Source of the DNA: Thalassia testudinum | Taxonomy: Eukaryota; Streptophyta; Magnoliopsida; Alismatales; Hydrocharitaceae | Assembly (NCBI GenBank): GCA_037157565.1 | Contig: JAZHRO010000046.1 | Coordinates: 18,698,501-18,762,500, forward strand | DNA: 64,000 nucleotides | Direction of reading: 5' to 3' | In this document: one piece after another, positions 1 through 12,450 of the stretch | Numbering within the stretch: the stretch's first letter is position 1 | How the letters are laid out: each line of letters opens with the position of its first letter | The notes under the pieces: generated by a model | The model's input: only the letters and a program-made list of their open reading frames with translations | Database searches by the model: none | What the model was told of the DNA's origin: nothing | Translations under genes and position numbers: made by a program

Positions 1-2036
1 TAAAGAGAAGAATAGAGATGTAAAAGAAATAGAATGTTTGCTCTATTTCTTTCAAGGCCAGGTCCACGTAACGTTGGTCGTGGATGAGGTGGGAGAGCGG
101 GCGAAGGGACCTCACCCTATGATCTGAGGCAATAAGGTGGAAACACAAAATCAATAAAAACCACTCACCTACGCTCAACATTTCCGAGGTGGGACTAAAG
201 TCTCAACCGCTTCATCGCACGCGTGCTAGGAGGATGGCCATGCAATTGCAGCAGCTGTGGTCGATGAAGCCTTCGATTGCTAGGTGTGAAAGAGTCGTAG
301 AATGGTTTCGCACACCTGGGGCATTTCTTCCTGGGGCAACATGACCTAGAGCGAGCTTGCAAGCATGCATGCTCGTGTTTCAATGGCGGAAAGGGGTTCA
401 GACCTGCAAATGAACAATACAACCTCGCTGCTCTATCAAAGTACTTGGGTAGCTTAGTTGTGACAAGGTGAAGGTGGTGCAGTGGGTGGCATGGCATAGA
501 ATGGCCTAGGCATGCGTGCCTAGGTCAGGCTGTGACCGTGAAAGTGAGTGTGTTCGGTGGGAGTGTAGGGTACGTGTGGCGGTTAGTGAAGGGGTGGATG
601 ATGATCAGTGGGTGATGGTAGAGGTTCTGAGGTAGGTGACGAGGCATGTGGATGAGTGGAGTGGCGAATGCGCCTTCGCCGGTGGTCTGTTGGAGATGTG
701 GAAGACGGAGGTGGTTGGTGGTTGTCGAAGGGGGTTTTATGAAATAAAGAGGGGGAAAGTGAAAAGTAGAGAGAGAGGATCATACTGAGGGTATTTGGAT
801 GAAGTGGGAAAGGAAAAGGATGAGCGGCACGTGTGTGCATCACTGGAGAAGAAAACCTTGAGATGAGGAAGGCAGTGACGACAAAGGGGTTGGAGAAGTG
901 CGCACAGGTATGGCGTGATGCGGAGGAGAAAAGCGGAGAAGACTCTACCATTGGTATGGTGGCAGAGCGACGAGAAGAGGGAGGAGAGATTATCAGAGCT
1001 TGCGGGCTATTGGACGGAGATGGGGGAGGAAGAATCTGGGGGTTTCTACAGCTAATTCAAGCTTGAGATCAGCAGCAAGGACAGGGGGTCCTTTCATAGC
1101 TACTGGCAGAGGTCCTTATGCTTGGAAGGCAAGCTTCCAAGCGCAAGAATCCTCATCAGAGAAGGAAGGTGCAAAGGATATCCATGTCTCTCAAGCGTTC
1201 GCACGAGAGATTGGGTGCGAATAAGATCTTGGGATTGCATTCAGATGATAGGGAATTCCTCAGAGAATCTCCCTTCAAAATCTGAGAGGGGATCTCTGAG
1301 GAATCCGGGAGAAATCCTCCTTGAATCCTTGTTGAAGTAGGACTCATTTGCTGTAATGGTGCAGGGACCTAATTGCAAAGAGTGGCGAGGAAGATAGGGG
1401 GGTCTACATAAAGATTTTCGAAAGCTAGTGGTTAAAATGTAATTTAGTGGACTATTTTGCAAAGTAGGTTAAGGTAACCTTCTCTTAGGCCCAAATTTTG
1501 GTACAAACCTAATTTTGGCCTAGGGAATCCAATGTTGAAGTTGTATTTTAGGTTTGACCATGTTTGACTCAACATTTTGTACAAAAACCCAAATTAAAGC
1601 AAATAATTAGCTTGGACCCCTATTTAGGTCAAATATGTTTCAAAGGCCAGTTTAAAGTTTCTAAACCCTAGATCATATTTTTACATGAATCTTAGAGGGT
1701 TTAGTTTATTTTTATCCTAACCATATCCTTGTTGTATTAAGTGGGTTTTTTTCAGGGTTATAGAATGTCATTTAATTCTTAGATTACACATGAACCCATT
1801 TCTGATTGACCCATCCCACTTTTCCTCTTGTTGAGTCCAATTGACCTATGTTTATCCCCTGAGAAATCCCGTTGACGTTCTGTAATGGTAAAATTACAGT
1901 TTTACCCTTTGTTTCTTTTTTTCTTCTCAGAACAGTAATTCCTTGAATTAGGCCCTTCTCTAGGTTATGTAAGAGCTTTTGTTCTCTTTTCTAGGTGAAA
2001 ATGAGCTAGTTAGGGCTCATGATGGTGTTCCCATCA
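1..2036 (-). repeat. 3' LTR of element A, truncated by window start
   Basis: The sequence matches the right LTR of the same element from 12229 onward. About 230 bases at the LTR 3' end lie outside the window. Relative to the right copy it lacks about 650 bases of pyrimidine-rich sequence after position 50 and keeps about 150 bases near 450-590 that the right copy has lost. The U3 start, on the minus strand at 2036, reads TGATGG...CCATCA. The TATA-like site at 1090-1099 reads CTATGAAAGG on the minus strand, a change from CTATAAAAGG in the right LTR. Short open frames in this stretch are not genes. Confidence 0.88.
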
Positions 2037-2049
2037 TACCCCCATGCCT
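2037..2049 (-). other. Polypurine tract of element A
   Basis: On the minus strand this reads AGGCATGGGGGTA immediately before the TGATGG start of the 3' LTR. The same core, AGGCATGG, precedes the 3' LTRs of elements C (53044) and B (44392), which supports its role as the plus-strand primer site. Confidence 0.75.
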
Positions 2050-3649
2050 AGATTTTGCTAGGAACAAACATTAAAACCTTGAAATTTTGCTAGTCCCTTA
2101 GCAAAATTTCAAGGTTTTAATGTTTGTTCTAGACCATAAGTTTTCTTTCACTAGTTATGATAAGTACTTTCTTTTTCTTTACGACTAGGTCAGAATGCCG
2201 ACAATAGGCTTAAAGGTACTCATTTACCAACCAAGATCCAGACCTAACCAGCTCCAACCTCGGTCCTCTACAAACATTTTTAAGGCCTGCAGGAACTATC
2301 CTAAGGTTCGTTGGACTCCGCGGTTAAAGCACCCGTGCTTGAGACATATTTTAGCCTTGGTTCAGTAAACAATGCATTTTTGTAAGAGAGAGACAGAGGA
2401 TTTATTTGTTTGGAGAGTTTTCTCTCTCTTTTCTTTTTATTTCTAACTTCAGATTGGCTTCTCAACACAGTCTATATCGGATTCCATCGTCCCCATCATC
2501 AATCCTCAAAGGTCCCTAGCAATCGATGCTTTGTGATAGCACCACCCATGGCAACTCCCAAAACCCTAGCTTTTGAGATAATCTTGCCCATGGCATTCCA
2601 TGGCGAAATCCAGACCCTGGCAATCGATATTTCGTGATAATGCCACCCATGGTATGTGAACCAGCAGAGTGCTTACATGCCCCCGGTAGATATGTAAATA
2701 TCCTAGGAGACAAGCACAGAGGAGACTATGTTGTTATGCATCTTCGAGGAGAATTTCCTACCTCTCCACATTGAGAACTCATCCAAATCAACTTGTGTTG
2801 ATCGGCCGCTCCTAATCTAGGCAACTTTTTTCAGAATACTTAAACACTTTTGAGTGATTTTGATAGTTATGGACGCTGAACCAGACTGTGTGTGGATTGG
2901 GGTGCTTAGGTTACTGATTCGCGTAAATCGAAAGTCAGCTAATGAGGTCGAAAACTCCCTAAGCCTTAGACATAATACTTAAGATTCACATTTTCTCGAA
3001 CCTCCTGAGGATTATCCAGATCTTAGTAGGTACTTCAATTTTTAAGCCTAAGAGTCTAGCCCAAAAGGCCTAAGGTCAGCATTCCTACTAATCTCTTTTT
3101 GTGTCTCATTAGCACTTTTTTCTATTTTTCTCTTTTTTCTTGATGTGGTTTAGAACTTCAGTTAATCCCTTAATTTCCTACTAATGACTATTCTTTTTTT
3201 CTTTTTCATCTTGTGCTCCTTTTTGGCATTTTACTCATTTCTCCTTATGTTTTGTATAGCCTCAAAAATTTTCTCTCCCCTCTTAGTTTTTTTATTCTTT
3301 TTCAAGATTTTTTCAATTTTTTGTGTTTTTTGTGATATGTGCCTTTTTGTTGAAACATTTTCTTGTGATATAATATTTTGTACTTTCATACCCCCCCTGT
3401 GTACGATTTGCAATGTCCCCGTTGTAAGTTAGGTGGGTTCGCATTCAGCTTAGTTCATTCATTAGGATAGGTGTTGGGTTAAGGTGACTGTTGCGAATGA
3501 TTTCTAGACTTAGGTACGGGTACCTGAGGTGGAGTCGACTATTCTAATAGATGAACTCTAAAGTGCAATATGAATTCAGCATCGAAACGTCAAGAAAGGT
3601 TTCGGATTTTTCAAAATTGACGGGTTGCCTCCCATTAAGCACTGAGTTT
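2050..3649 (-). other. 3' noncoding region of element A between integrase and PPT
   Basis: About 1.6 kb aligns in inverted orientation with 51443-53043 of element C, so it is a conserved part of the family. This is where some Athila elements carry an env-like frame, but only short, hydrophobic, composition-driven frames are seen here. Three imperfect repeats containing CCATGG lie at 2540-2655 and recur in C. No coding function is supported. Confidence 0.75.
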
Positions 3650-5073
3650 TATGCCATCGGCTGGGTGCAATGAGCTCAGGAAGAATGGAGGATAAAGGAT
3701 ATCTCAGCCAAATCTGTATTAGTCATGTCAATGAATGGTTTGAGTCTCTGACCGCTCATGATGAAGGGTTTAGAATCGTGGCTGAGTGGACTGATCTCAA
3801 TGGCTCCATTTCCAAAGATTTGTCAGACTAAGTAGGGTGCGATCCATTTAGATCGTAGTTTTCCTAGGACTAATTTGAGTTGGGCATCAAAGAGTAGGAC
3901 CTTTTGACCAGGATGAAAGATATTTCTAGATATGTGCTTGTCGTGAAAGGCTTTAACCTGCTCTTTGTAAATTTGTGAGTTCTCATACGCGTCGTGGCGT
4001 AATTCATTGATCTCGCTCATTTGAAGCTTTCTATGGGTTCCAACCTTAGAAGGATCTAGGTTGCAGTTCCGTACTGGCAATAGGCTTTATGCTCCGATTT
4101 GATGGGGAGGTGACATGCCATCCCATACACCAGTCTGAAGGGAGACATGCCTAATTGGGTCATGTGGGCGGTCCTATAAGGCCACAAAGATTCTGAAAGT
4201 CGGGATGACCAATCCTTCCTGTCAGGTCGAATAGTAACCTGGAGGATTTTCTTGATCTCTCGATTTGATAGCTCAGCTAGACCATTAGTTTGGGGGTGGT
4301 AAGGAGTAGAGATTCGGTGCGACACCCCATATTTGTTCATCAGTGACCTGAACTGAGTGTTTGTGAAATGGGTCCCTCCATCGAAAATTATTGCACGTGG
4401 AATCCCAAACTATGAGAAGTTTTGGTGAATGAACTTGATAACAAATTTGTGATCATTGGTGCGGGTTGGAATGGCTTCGAAACCACTTGGACACATAGTC
4501 AACAACAAGTGAAGTGTATTCGAAGCCATTCAAGATAGGGAAGGGTCCCATAAAATCAATCCCCCAAATGTCAAAAATTTCGCATACTAGAATCGGCTGT
4601 AAAGGCATCATATCTCAATGGCACATGTTGCCCAAGGTCTGGCAATGGGTACATGCCTTACAGTGACTGTATGCATCCATGAAAATTGTGGGCCAGTAAA
4701 AGCCACACTGGTAGACTTTTGATGCAATTTTGTGTCCTGAAAAATGTCTACCACATGCCTGGTTATGGCAGAAAGAGAGTTTGTTTTTGAATTTCGCTTC
4801 CACGACACATCGTCGAATTATTTGATTAGCACCAATGCAGAAAAGATACGGCTCTTCCCAAAGGTAATACTTGGCATCGGAAATCAATTTGTCCTTCTTG
4901 GCCTTCGGCAAATTGGATGGGATCTGATGTGATGCTAAGTAGTTTACTAAGTCAACAAACCATGGAAGCCCAGTATTGATAGCCAAAAGGTGCTCATTGG
5001 GAAAATGTTCCGTGATGGGTCCAGAAGGGTCAATGATCTCAGAAGGAAGGCAGGACAAGTGATCAGCTACCAC
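3650..5073 (-). pseudogene. Integrase (and end of pol), element A, decayed
   Basis: Integrase inserts the cDNA into the host genome. The segment at 4615-5073 begins with the RNase H tail (VADHLSCL), then a linker, then the H2C2 zinc-binding region with HNQACGRHF and CTHC-type pairs. The piece at 4056-4340 carries the catalytic-core glutamate within the context HPQTNGLAELSNREIK and ends in the GMACHLP region typical of this lineage. The piece at 3823-4080 and its extension to about 3650 give the C-terminal domain with GNGAIEI and GQRLKPF. There is no chromodomain. Stops and frameshifts separate the pieces, and the central DDE region is poorly open. It is transcribed in the same direction as the rest of element A and is the last domain of its pol. 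Confidence 0.88.
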
Positions 5074-5076
5074 ATT

Positions 5077-5554
5077 TTATTTTCCTGCTTTGTTGCGAAT
5101 CTCGAGGTCAAATTCTTGCAATAGCAAGATCCAGCGGATTAATCGAGGTTTCTCATCCTTCTTTGCAAGGAGATGCCTCACAGCCATGTGATCCGAGTAG
5201 ATGATAACATGGGAACCCAGGAGGTAAGATCTAAATTTTTGTAGGGCAAATACTATGGCTAGCAACTCATTCTCAGTAACCATGTACTTACACTGAGCCT
5301 CGTCAAGTGTTTTGCTAGCATAGTAAATGACCACGGGTTTCCCATCAATTTTCTACCCCAAAACCACTCCTACGGCTAAGTCAGATACATTACACATGAT
5401 CTCAAAGGGTTGAGACCAATTAGGGGACTGTAGGATCGGGGCTTGGGTAACTCAGTCATGGAGAATCTCAAATTCTTGAGTGCATTTCTTAGAGATTTCG
5501 AGAGGTACATCCTTTGAGAGAAGTGTAGTCAGGGGGCATGTGATTTTCGAAAAA
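5077..5554 (-). pseudogene. RNase H domain of pol, element A
   Basis: The open stretch at 5077-5334 shows [11 protein letters not shown], the [12 protein letters not shown] helix and the conserved SDH motif, followed by [22 protein letters not shown], which is diagnostic of the Ty3/gypsy RNase H tail. The upstream part, to about 5554, can be followed only with frameshifts and several stops. The domain degrades the RNA strand during reverse transcription. Only a single RNase H is present, which argues for Athila rather than the Tat lineage. Confidence 0.87.
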
Positions 5555-6640
5555 TCAGGGATAAATCAATGTGCCCAGAAAAGATCGGATGTCCATGATA
5601 GATCTAGGCATAGGGATTTTGGAAATCAAGTTAACCTTCGCTCGATTGGCTTGGATGCCTTTCTCCAAAATCAGATGTCCCAGGATGATTCCCTTAGGCA
5701 CCATGAAATGGCTCTTTTCCCAGGAAAGAACCAGATTCACATCAATGCACCACTTGAGTATTTGGAAGTGCTAGAGGCAATCATCAAATGATGCTCCAAA
5801 TACTGAAAAGTCATCCATGAAGACTTCCATATAATCACCTACCATATCTGAGAATATGGCAAGCATCCACTACTGAAAAGTCACGGGTGCATTGCAGAGA
5901 CCGAGCGGCATCCTTTGGAATTGGCATGTCTCGAAGGGTTAGGTGAAAGTGGTCTTTTCTTGGTCCTCAGGATGGATTTCCACTTAGTTATAACCAGAGT
6001 ACCCATCAAGAAAGCAAAAGAACCTATTTCTTGCTAGTTTCTCGTGGATCTGATCAATAAACGATAGTGGGAAATGATCCTTCATCGTGGAGGAATTGAG
6101 TCTTCTGTAATCAATGCAGACTCCCCACGAATTAGCTATACGGGTTGGTATGACCTCTCCGATTTCAGTCGTAATGATGGTGAGTCCTGCCTTCTTAGGC
6201 ACAACCTAGATTGGACTCACCCATTGACAGTCGGAGATCAGGTAGATGATCCCTGCATCTAACCACTTAATGATCTCCTTTTTCACGACCTCCTACAGAT
6301 TAAGGTTCCAACGTCTCTGCATTTCTCGTGAAGGTCGTGCACCCTCTTCGGTGTAGATTTGGTGTGTGCAATAAGAGGGGCTTATGCCAGTCAAGTCATG
6401 CAGAGTCCATCCAATAGCTCTACGATGTTGCTGGTGAATAGTAATCAGACGGGATTCCTGGTTAGGTGTGAGTCTGGAGTTGATAATCATAGGAAACGTC
6501 TGATTGGAACCCAAAAAGACATATTTCAGATGATCAGGAAGGGGCTTGAGTTCCAGGATGGGATTATCAGCAGCAGCGGGCGGTTCAGGGTGTGTGTCAG
6601 GAACAAGGGTAGGAGTTATGGGTGTATCTAGATCAGGTTC
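5555..6640 (-). pseudogene. Reverse transcriptase domain of pol, element A
   Basis: Pieces in order from the right: 6293-6514 with GWTLHDLTGISP and GARPSREMQRR; 5984-6202 with PKKAGLT, WGVCIDYRRLN and FCFLDGYSGYN; a broken middle in which the minus strand still gives RMPLGLCNAPVTF near 5900; the catalytic motif FMDD near 5815; and 5555-5740 with LVLSWEKSHFMV and GHLI. These are the standard RT blocks of Ty3/gypsy pol in order and at normal spacing. In-frame stops occur between nearly every block, so no active enzyme is encoded. Confidence 0.88.
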
Positions 6641-6742
6641 AGACCCCTCTGTTTATAGATTTTGATCTTCTGGTGGTTGATCAAGGATAATCAGGTTGTC
6701 CTCAACTTGCGATTCATCAACCACGGCTTTGATATCACATAT

Positions 6743-7255
6743 TTATTCTACAACACCGTAATTAATCCCTTGTTGCACATTAAAGATGTCAATCTTTAGA
6801 GTTTGGTCCTCCTCACAGTTTATGTTGGCCCTAACAGTGGCCAGAAAAGGTCTCCCTGGTATAATCAGTGTATCCCTTGGGTTCTCAGGTGCATCCATAT
6901 CTAGAACTATAAAATCAATGGGGAAGTAGAAATCTCGTACCCTAACAATGACCTCCTCGAGTATTCCTTTAGGTGACTTGATGCATCGATTGGCTAACTG
7001 CAATGTCACCTCTGTTGGTTTAAGCTCGGACTCTTCAAGGTGGTCAAGGAGGGAAGTAGGTATTAGGTTTATGGAGGCACCTAGGTCTAACAAGGCTCTG
7101 TTGAATTGGGTATGACCAATTTTACATGAAATCAGGGGAGTACCTAGGTCTTTAGCATTGGGTGGGAGTTTACTCAAGATTACAGAGCTAACTTGCTCTG
7201 ACAGTACTATCAGACTCCCACTTTCGGTTCGCGGCTTACGCTTGGGTGTACACAC
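6743..7255 (-). pseudogene. Retropepsin-like aspartic protease, element A
   Basis: A 170-codon open segment contains LLDLGASINLIP, the single-aspartate active-site motif of retropepsins in its Athila form (DLGA). It is followed by LKPTEVTLQLA, PKGILEEV and the flap and C-terminal signature GRPFLAT, here preceded by IIP rather than the usual IIL. The protease processes the Gag-Pol polyprotein. The segment itself is intact and reads on from the gag C-terminal linker, but both flanks contain stops. Confidence 0.9.
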
Positions 7256-9177
7256 ATCTTTCAGAAATCATGCGTAAGCCAGTACGTGACAGATTGCATC
7301 CATCAAGGGGATGTTATCTGTACTAGTTCAAAGAGCTTGACTAGATCCTTCTCAGGAGCCCCAGGTTTGGTTATTCTCTTTCCCTTGGTCATGGACTCGG
7401 GAAATGGAACCTTGGTTGGTTCCTCTAGAATAGGTCCAGGTTCTTGATCTGGGATAGGGGTACCCTAGATAACTATCCTAGGGATTGGGCTACTACCAGG
7501 CTTGGAGTGGTTTGGATAAGGTGGGTATTGAGTTCTACTACTATGGGTTGTTACGGAGTTTAATCTTTCCTGATTTTGGTTTGGGGTTAGTAAAATGGGC
7601 AGCTGCTGTTGAAATCCCGCGTAAGATGTCTAAGCTTCCATCCCGTCAGGTGATGGAACAGAAGGGGCCTGATAAATCATTTGTGCATGGCCTGGATTTG
7701 GGTTCATAACACGCCTCTAGGTCCTCACATTATTTGGGTTCAGCAGAGGTTGCGAAGGAAGTGTGCCAGGTTGGCAGGAATTCGCCATCTGGGTGAGTTG
7801 ATTACGAACCTCTGTGATCTCATCCTTGTTCTGTTTTTGTATTGCTGCATTTATCTTCTAAATGTCAGCCAGTGTTTGAATGATAAGAGTCATTTGATCT
7901 TCGTTTGGCCCAGATTGATAAGTGGGGTTGGGCCGAGGCTGAGGCGACTGATATGGACGAGGAGCTTGTGGATGGGGTTGATATGGTGGTCTTTGATTCT
8001 AGGAATTTCCTACCCATAGGAAGTTGGGATGATTCTGCCATCCAGGGTTGTAGCTATTAGAAGAATGGGTCATTCTGGATGGTGTTGAGGTCCTCGCAGG
8101 TCTGAGGAGCCTCAAGAAAATCAGAGTATGAGGGTTCAGAGTTCACCCAACTAGAATAGAGTGGATCGGAGGTCCCTTCGGTCCTGGAGTCAGACGGGGG
8201 TGGATACAGGTCCATCCCCTAAGAAGATAGGTGATAGATGTTCTGTACAGTTTCCCTCGCAAGAGGTGGCTGTGCAAATGAGTTTTCTGTAGGGGTGGCT
8301 CACTATAGATGCCAAGTCTGCTCGTCCACCTTCTTCTCTATGATAGAGAACTTGTCCAACCGACTGGCCATTAGCTCCAAGTCAACGGATGTGGACAGGC
8401 CCTGCATCTCATGTGCTCCCCTAAGATTCGTCGATGCACAGGCATTCGTCCAGTCGAATAAGCCCATGGAGTCATTAATGATGGAGTTCTCGCACATATT
8501 TTCAAGAATCTCTCACGCCGTGTCCTCATGTTGACCCATGATGTTTCCTCCATAGGTTGCATTGACGAACAATCGAATGTCTTCATGGAGTCGCTAGTAA
8601 AAAGATTGGACTTGTTCCCATTTAGGAACTCCATGATGGGGGCACTTTCGCATGAGATCCAAGAATCGCTCCCATGCCTCATGAAGAGGTTCTCCCAATT
8701 GTTGAGTGAAGTGAGTGATATGGTGGCTCAAGGCATTTGTCTGGCCAATGGGGAAGAACTTCAAAAAAATTTAGACTGGAGTTTGACCCATGTGTTGATC
8801 AGACGAGTTTGAGTCAGATACCAATGAGCAGCCATGTCCATGAGGGAAAAAGAAAACATCTTCATGAGTAGAATATCCCGATTTTGTACATCTGACCTGA
8901 AGGTCTGGGCCAGATATTTGTGTTGCTTAATGTGTTGGAATGGATCTTCGGAGTTAAGCCCATGGAATTTTGGTATGGCATGAATCATATTGGGCTTGAG
9001 TTCAGAATCAGGACCTCAAGTCAGGAATTGGACTCGAGACTCGATTGCCACCGTAGCACGATTATAGTGATCTCGCATCATAGGATGCTGCGATGGGTTT
9101 ACAAAGTTTTAGAATAGATCATTTAAGCACTGAAGTTGGTGCTCAAGGTTGTTCTCTTCTTCAATGGGTTGTGTCAT
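7256..9177 (-). pseudogene. Gag polyprotein region, element A, decayed
   Basis: The most likely start is the ATG at 9175-9177 on the minus strand (MTQPIEEENN...). The retrotransposon gag domain begins at about 8990 with IPKFHGLNSEDPFQHI, then LMKMFSFSL, WVKLQSKFF and, after a frameshift near 8765, FFPIGQTNALS, HEAWERFLDLMRKCPHHGVP. A glutamine- and proline-rich tail continues to about 7400. The CTPKRKPRT linker then leads into protease. The protein would form the virus-like particle. No CCHC zinc knuckle was seen. At least six stops and one frameshift were noticed. Confidence 0.85.
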
Positions 9178-10268
9178 GATGGAAGAAGAAGGAAACTTAG
9201 TTCTAATGAATTAGAGGAGAGATCTATGTGGTGGGGTTGCACCATAAACACAGGCATCGAGGCTTGGCCTCGATGGGAGTGGATTTCTAAAGGAGGCCTT
9301 AAGGATGGTCTTAAGGACCTCCTACCAAGCATGCACTAAAGGATTTGATGAGATTAGAATGTGCTAGACCCAATCGAGACACCCAAAAAATGTTGGGTGA
9401 CTATAGAGGTTTGGGGTGAATGATATCCCTTAGTCAGAAAGGCCATCCACCTGAGAAGTACCTGGGTAGCCAGAGAGGGAGAGTCCCGCAAAGACCCCTA
9501 CATGGTTGAGCGTCCCCATGAGTTACAGGGTTTCCCCCACCCAACCTCTCTTGTCACTGAGATTCCAGGTAGACCAGAATGGGGACCTTAATCTCTTAAG
9601 TCTACCTCCTTTAATTAAGATCAAGGTGCTTAGGGTTCCACTTGAACTTTAGATCTTTTGAGTGCAAAAAGTGACCTAATTTCAAGGTTGGTTGACCCAA
9701 AGGATCAACTTCACCTCTTTGCTCCTTTGAGGTCTTTTAGGTCCTTTCTTTTAGGGTTCAAGTGAATTAAGAGCTTGATTTTCTTAGGGTTTCTCTTGGA
9801 TAAATCTCTTCAAACAAGGCTTAGGCACACCTCCTTTTGAAAGTTTTTATTCTTTACTTAAGAGAAGATGTGTTTCTAAAACCTAGATTGAAATCCTTAA
9901 GTTGGCTCTATTTTGTCCAATTTAGTTGCCTCAAAGATGGTATCTATGGCTCAATCAAGAAGGTGTTAGCCCTAGTTACCTTAAATGGATGTGCAATTCA
10001 AAAAATGTGTTGAAATAAAAATCAGGCAACTTTGGTGAATTACTAAATATGGAAGCAGGTAGCCCTAGACTATGTTTCTTTGTTTTCTTTTTAAGATTTT
10101 GAGGGGATTAAGAGAAAGGGCAAATGAGATTTTACCTGGTCCTTGGTGTGGTTGTTGTGTGGCTGTTTCTCTTTTCTTTTCTTCCCCTGAAACAATCACA
10201 ACAAAAGAAAGAGAGTAAGTTAGTACCGAATCAGAGGTTGTGATCAAAGTTTCTAAAATGCCCATTGC
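9178..10268 (-). other. 5' leader of element A
   Basis: About 1.1 kb lies between the primer-binding site and the gag start. It aligns in inverted orientation with the leader of element C (48339 to about 49333), for example the block around 9540-9610 against 49100-49170. Homology to C ends near 9365, which marks the left edge of the module swap. No open frame of note was seen. Confidence 0.8.
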
Positions 10269-10286
10269 TCCTCGGCAACGGTGCAA
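10269..10286 (-). other. Primer-binding site, tRNA-Asp type, element A
   Basis: On the minus strand the 18 bases TTGCACCGTTGCCGAGGA match the complement of the plant tRNA-Asp 3' end (TGGCGCCGTTGCCGGGGA) at 15 of 18 positions. They lie 3 bases inside the LTR end. This fixes the element orientation and the inner edge of its 5' LTR. Confidence 0.85.
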
Positions 10287-10330
10287 AAATGTTTACAACA
10301 CTTGATCAGGTTTTAAGTAAGTCGCGTTGT

Positions 10331-12043
10331 TGGTAGAAAAGGATGTCCTTTAGCCCTCCTGATCTTTAACCTTGCGGTGGAATGGCTTGCAAGGTATGCA
10401 TGAAGATTGGCAGAGGTGGGTATAATCAGAGGCTATTCACTATCCAACAGGAGAAATTTGGCCCCCATTTTGCAATATGCAGATGACACGATCTTCTTTG
10501 TGGAAGGGACCAAGTTTGCTACACATGCTCTGTGGCTATTGGTAAAGATCTTTGGGGATATTTCAGGCCTCGAATTTAACAAGGAAAAATCTACCTCGAT
10601 ATGTTTTGGCATGAATGAGTAGGAGCAGATGGTGTTGGAGAATACATTGGGATCACCTCGAGCTAAACAACCAATGAGGTACCTAGGACTGCCATTGAGG
10701 GCTACAAAGGTAAAGAAAAATGATTGGAATATCTTGTTTGATAAGGTCTCTGGCAAGTTGATATGATGGAGTAGTAAATTCTTGTCTAAGGGTGGGAGAT
10801 TAATCCTTCTTAACTCGGTCATAACATCCATCCCGGTCTTTTACTTTAGCATTTTCAAGTCCCCAAAGTCTATTTGGAAATGTTTGGATGTTATAAGGAA
10901 AGGATTCTTTTGGAAAGGTGCTGGCCATGAGGGTGGTTTTATGCAACCCATCAGATGGAAGAAGATCTACAGGCCTAAGGAGATAGGTGGAATGGGGATT
11001 AAGGTGCTCAAGGAGTTCAATGAGGCCCTACTGATTAAATGGGCCATCAAGATTCTGGATTGCAAGGAGGATTTGGTGGTAGATTTAATCAGGGACAGTT
11101 ATGGTGGATCTAATAGTGCTCTGCAGAGGCTACAACTGGTGAAACCATCCCCTTTTTGGAGATCAGTTATCAATGCAATCAGCAACAATTAGCATCTGCT
11201 GTAGCCTAGGCTCGGAGATGGCAGGGACTTTAGTCTGTGGAACGAGCAGTGGTCAGGTCTGGGGGTTCTGAAAGAGGCGTATCCGAGGGCCTAGGCTGCT
11301 GTTGCAGCTAAGGAGGCTAAAGTTAGTAGTCTGTAGTCTACTGCAGAGGGATGTTGGCGGCCGGAAGGGCAGGAACATTGCAGATCTGGCACTCGATTAT
11401 GGGAGGATAGGCAAAACCTAATGGCTGCACAACAGCAGGTGCGTCCTAGGTTGAATGTGGTTGATACTTATGGCTGGATTGGTGTATTTTCAGTGCAGCA
11501 GGCATATGAGAAGATCATCAGGTCTAACATTGAGATGGAGAGTGACCCAATTGATAGGAAAATTTGGTTATTGAAAATCCCCTTGAAGGTTCAAATCTTC
11601 TTGTGGCTTTGCATAAGGGAAGGCCTAATCACTAGTGATCTTAGACACAAAAGAATGGGGACTACTTTGAATGCTTGCCACCTCTGTGGTTTACATACTA
11701 ACAGTATGTCACATATTTTTTCTTCTTGCCTGGTCACAGACAAGATTTGGAGGATGATCTATCTAGAACCTCTTCCCACCTGGGATTCCCTTTGGCTGAG
11801 GTTCGCTACTCCTGGATGGCCATATTGGGGTATGGCTGCCATTTTGTGGTGTGTGTGGAGGGCATGAAATGATAAATTTTTTCAGGAGAGACCGGTTAGA
11901 TGTGAGAACATTGTAAATGAATGCTGGTCCCTCATACACATTTGGGGATCGTTTTGTAATGTTTTGCTTGATATGAAATATATTGCTCTCCGGATTTCTA
12001 TCGTCTCAAGATAGCATTCCTCACTATTTCAAAGAAAAAAAAA
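10331..12043 (+). mobile_element. 5'-truncated L1-type LINE inserted in the element A LTR
   Basis: The insert begins in the middle of the reverse transcriptase coding region and ends in an A-run at 12034-12043. It is flanked by a 12-bp target-site duplication, AAGTCGCGTTGT (10319-10330) and AAGTCACGTTGT (12044-12055), differing at one base. The LTR sequence continues across the insert exactly as in other A-family LTRs. The family is the same as the LINE at 37014-42140. Truncation at the 5' end and an A-tail are typical of target-primed reverse transcription. Confidence 0.92.
10341..11990 (+). pseudogene. LINE ORF2 C-terminal part (RT palm/thumb to zf-RVT)
   Basis: Translation starts in the RT palm (GCPLALLIFNLAVEWLARYA), continues through the catalytic block ILQYADDTIFFVEG at 10461-10505, and then FNKEKS and RYLGLPL. 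The post-RT region has SKGGRLILLNSVITSIPVFY (10782-), FFWKG and WKKIYRPKEIGGMGIK. The C-terminal zf-RVT domain at 11421-11867 contains KIWLLKIPLKVQIFLWL and CHLCG...SHIFSSC. Several stops break the frame. It lacks endonuclease and the first RT blocks because of the 5' truncation, so it cannot be functional. Confidence 0.9.
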
Positions 12044-12310
12044 AAGTCACGTTGTAGTACAGTCGAAAAAGCATTGAAAATAAATAAGAATTTTATTACT
12101 TGAAAAATTAGGAATCCGAGGTCGAACATGGGAAGCAAATTGGTATTTAAAAACTAAGAGCACAATCTCAAATTAATAAAATGTGATGTTCAACAATCAA
12201 TAAAATGAAATTCAATGTGTATAATTGCTAAAGAGAAGAATAGAGATGTAAAAGAAATAGAATGTTTGTTCTCTCTTCTTTCTTCTCTCCTCTCTAATGT
12301 CTTCTTCTTT

Positions 12311-12450
12311 CTTCTCTTTTCTTCCTTCTTTGATTTCTTCTTTCTTTCTCTGACTTCTTTTCTCTTCTGTCTTCTTCTTCCTTCTCTTTTCTTCCTTCTT
12401 TGATTTCTTCTTTCTTTCTCTGACTTCTTTTCTCTTCTGTCTTCTTCTTC
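12311..12450. repeat. Perfect 70-bp tandem duplication in pyrimidine tract
   Basis: Bases 12311-12380 and 12381-12450 are identical by eye over 70 bases. They consist of CTT/CTTT-rich sequence inside the LTR. The absence of differences suggests a duplication much younger than the LTR itself. Confidence 0.9.

Noticed and set aside
3184..3432. Hydrophobic 82-codon frame in the env position of element A
   Set aside because: It comes from a T-rich tract, lacks signal-peptide plus ectodomain architecture, and the matching region of element C (about 51770-52000) does not keep it.
10269..10286. tRNA-Asp-like sequence, as a possible tRNA gene
   Set aside because: Only the 18-base primer-binding match is present, at the expected place next to an LTR; there is no cloverleaf. 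The same holds at 30998 and 48321.
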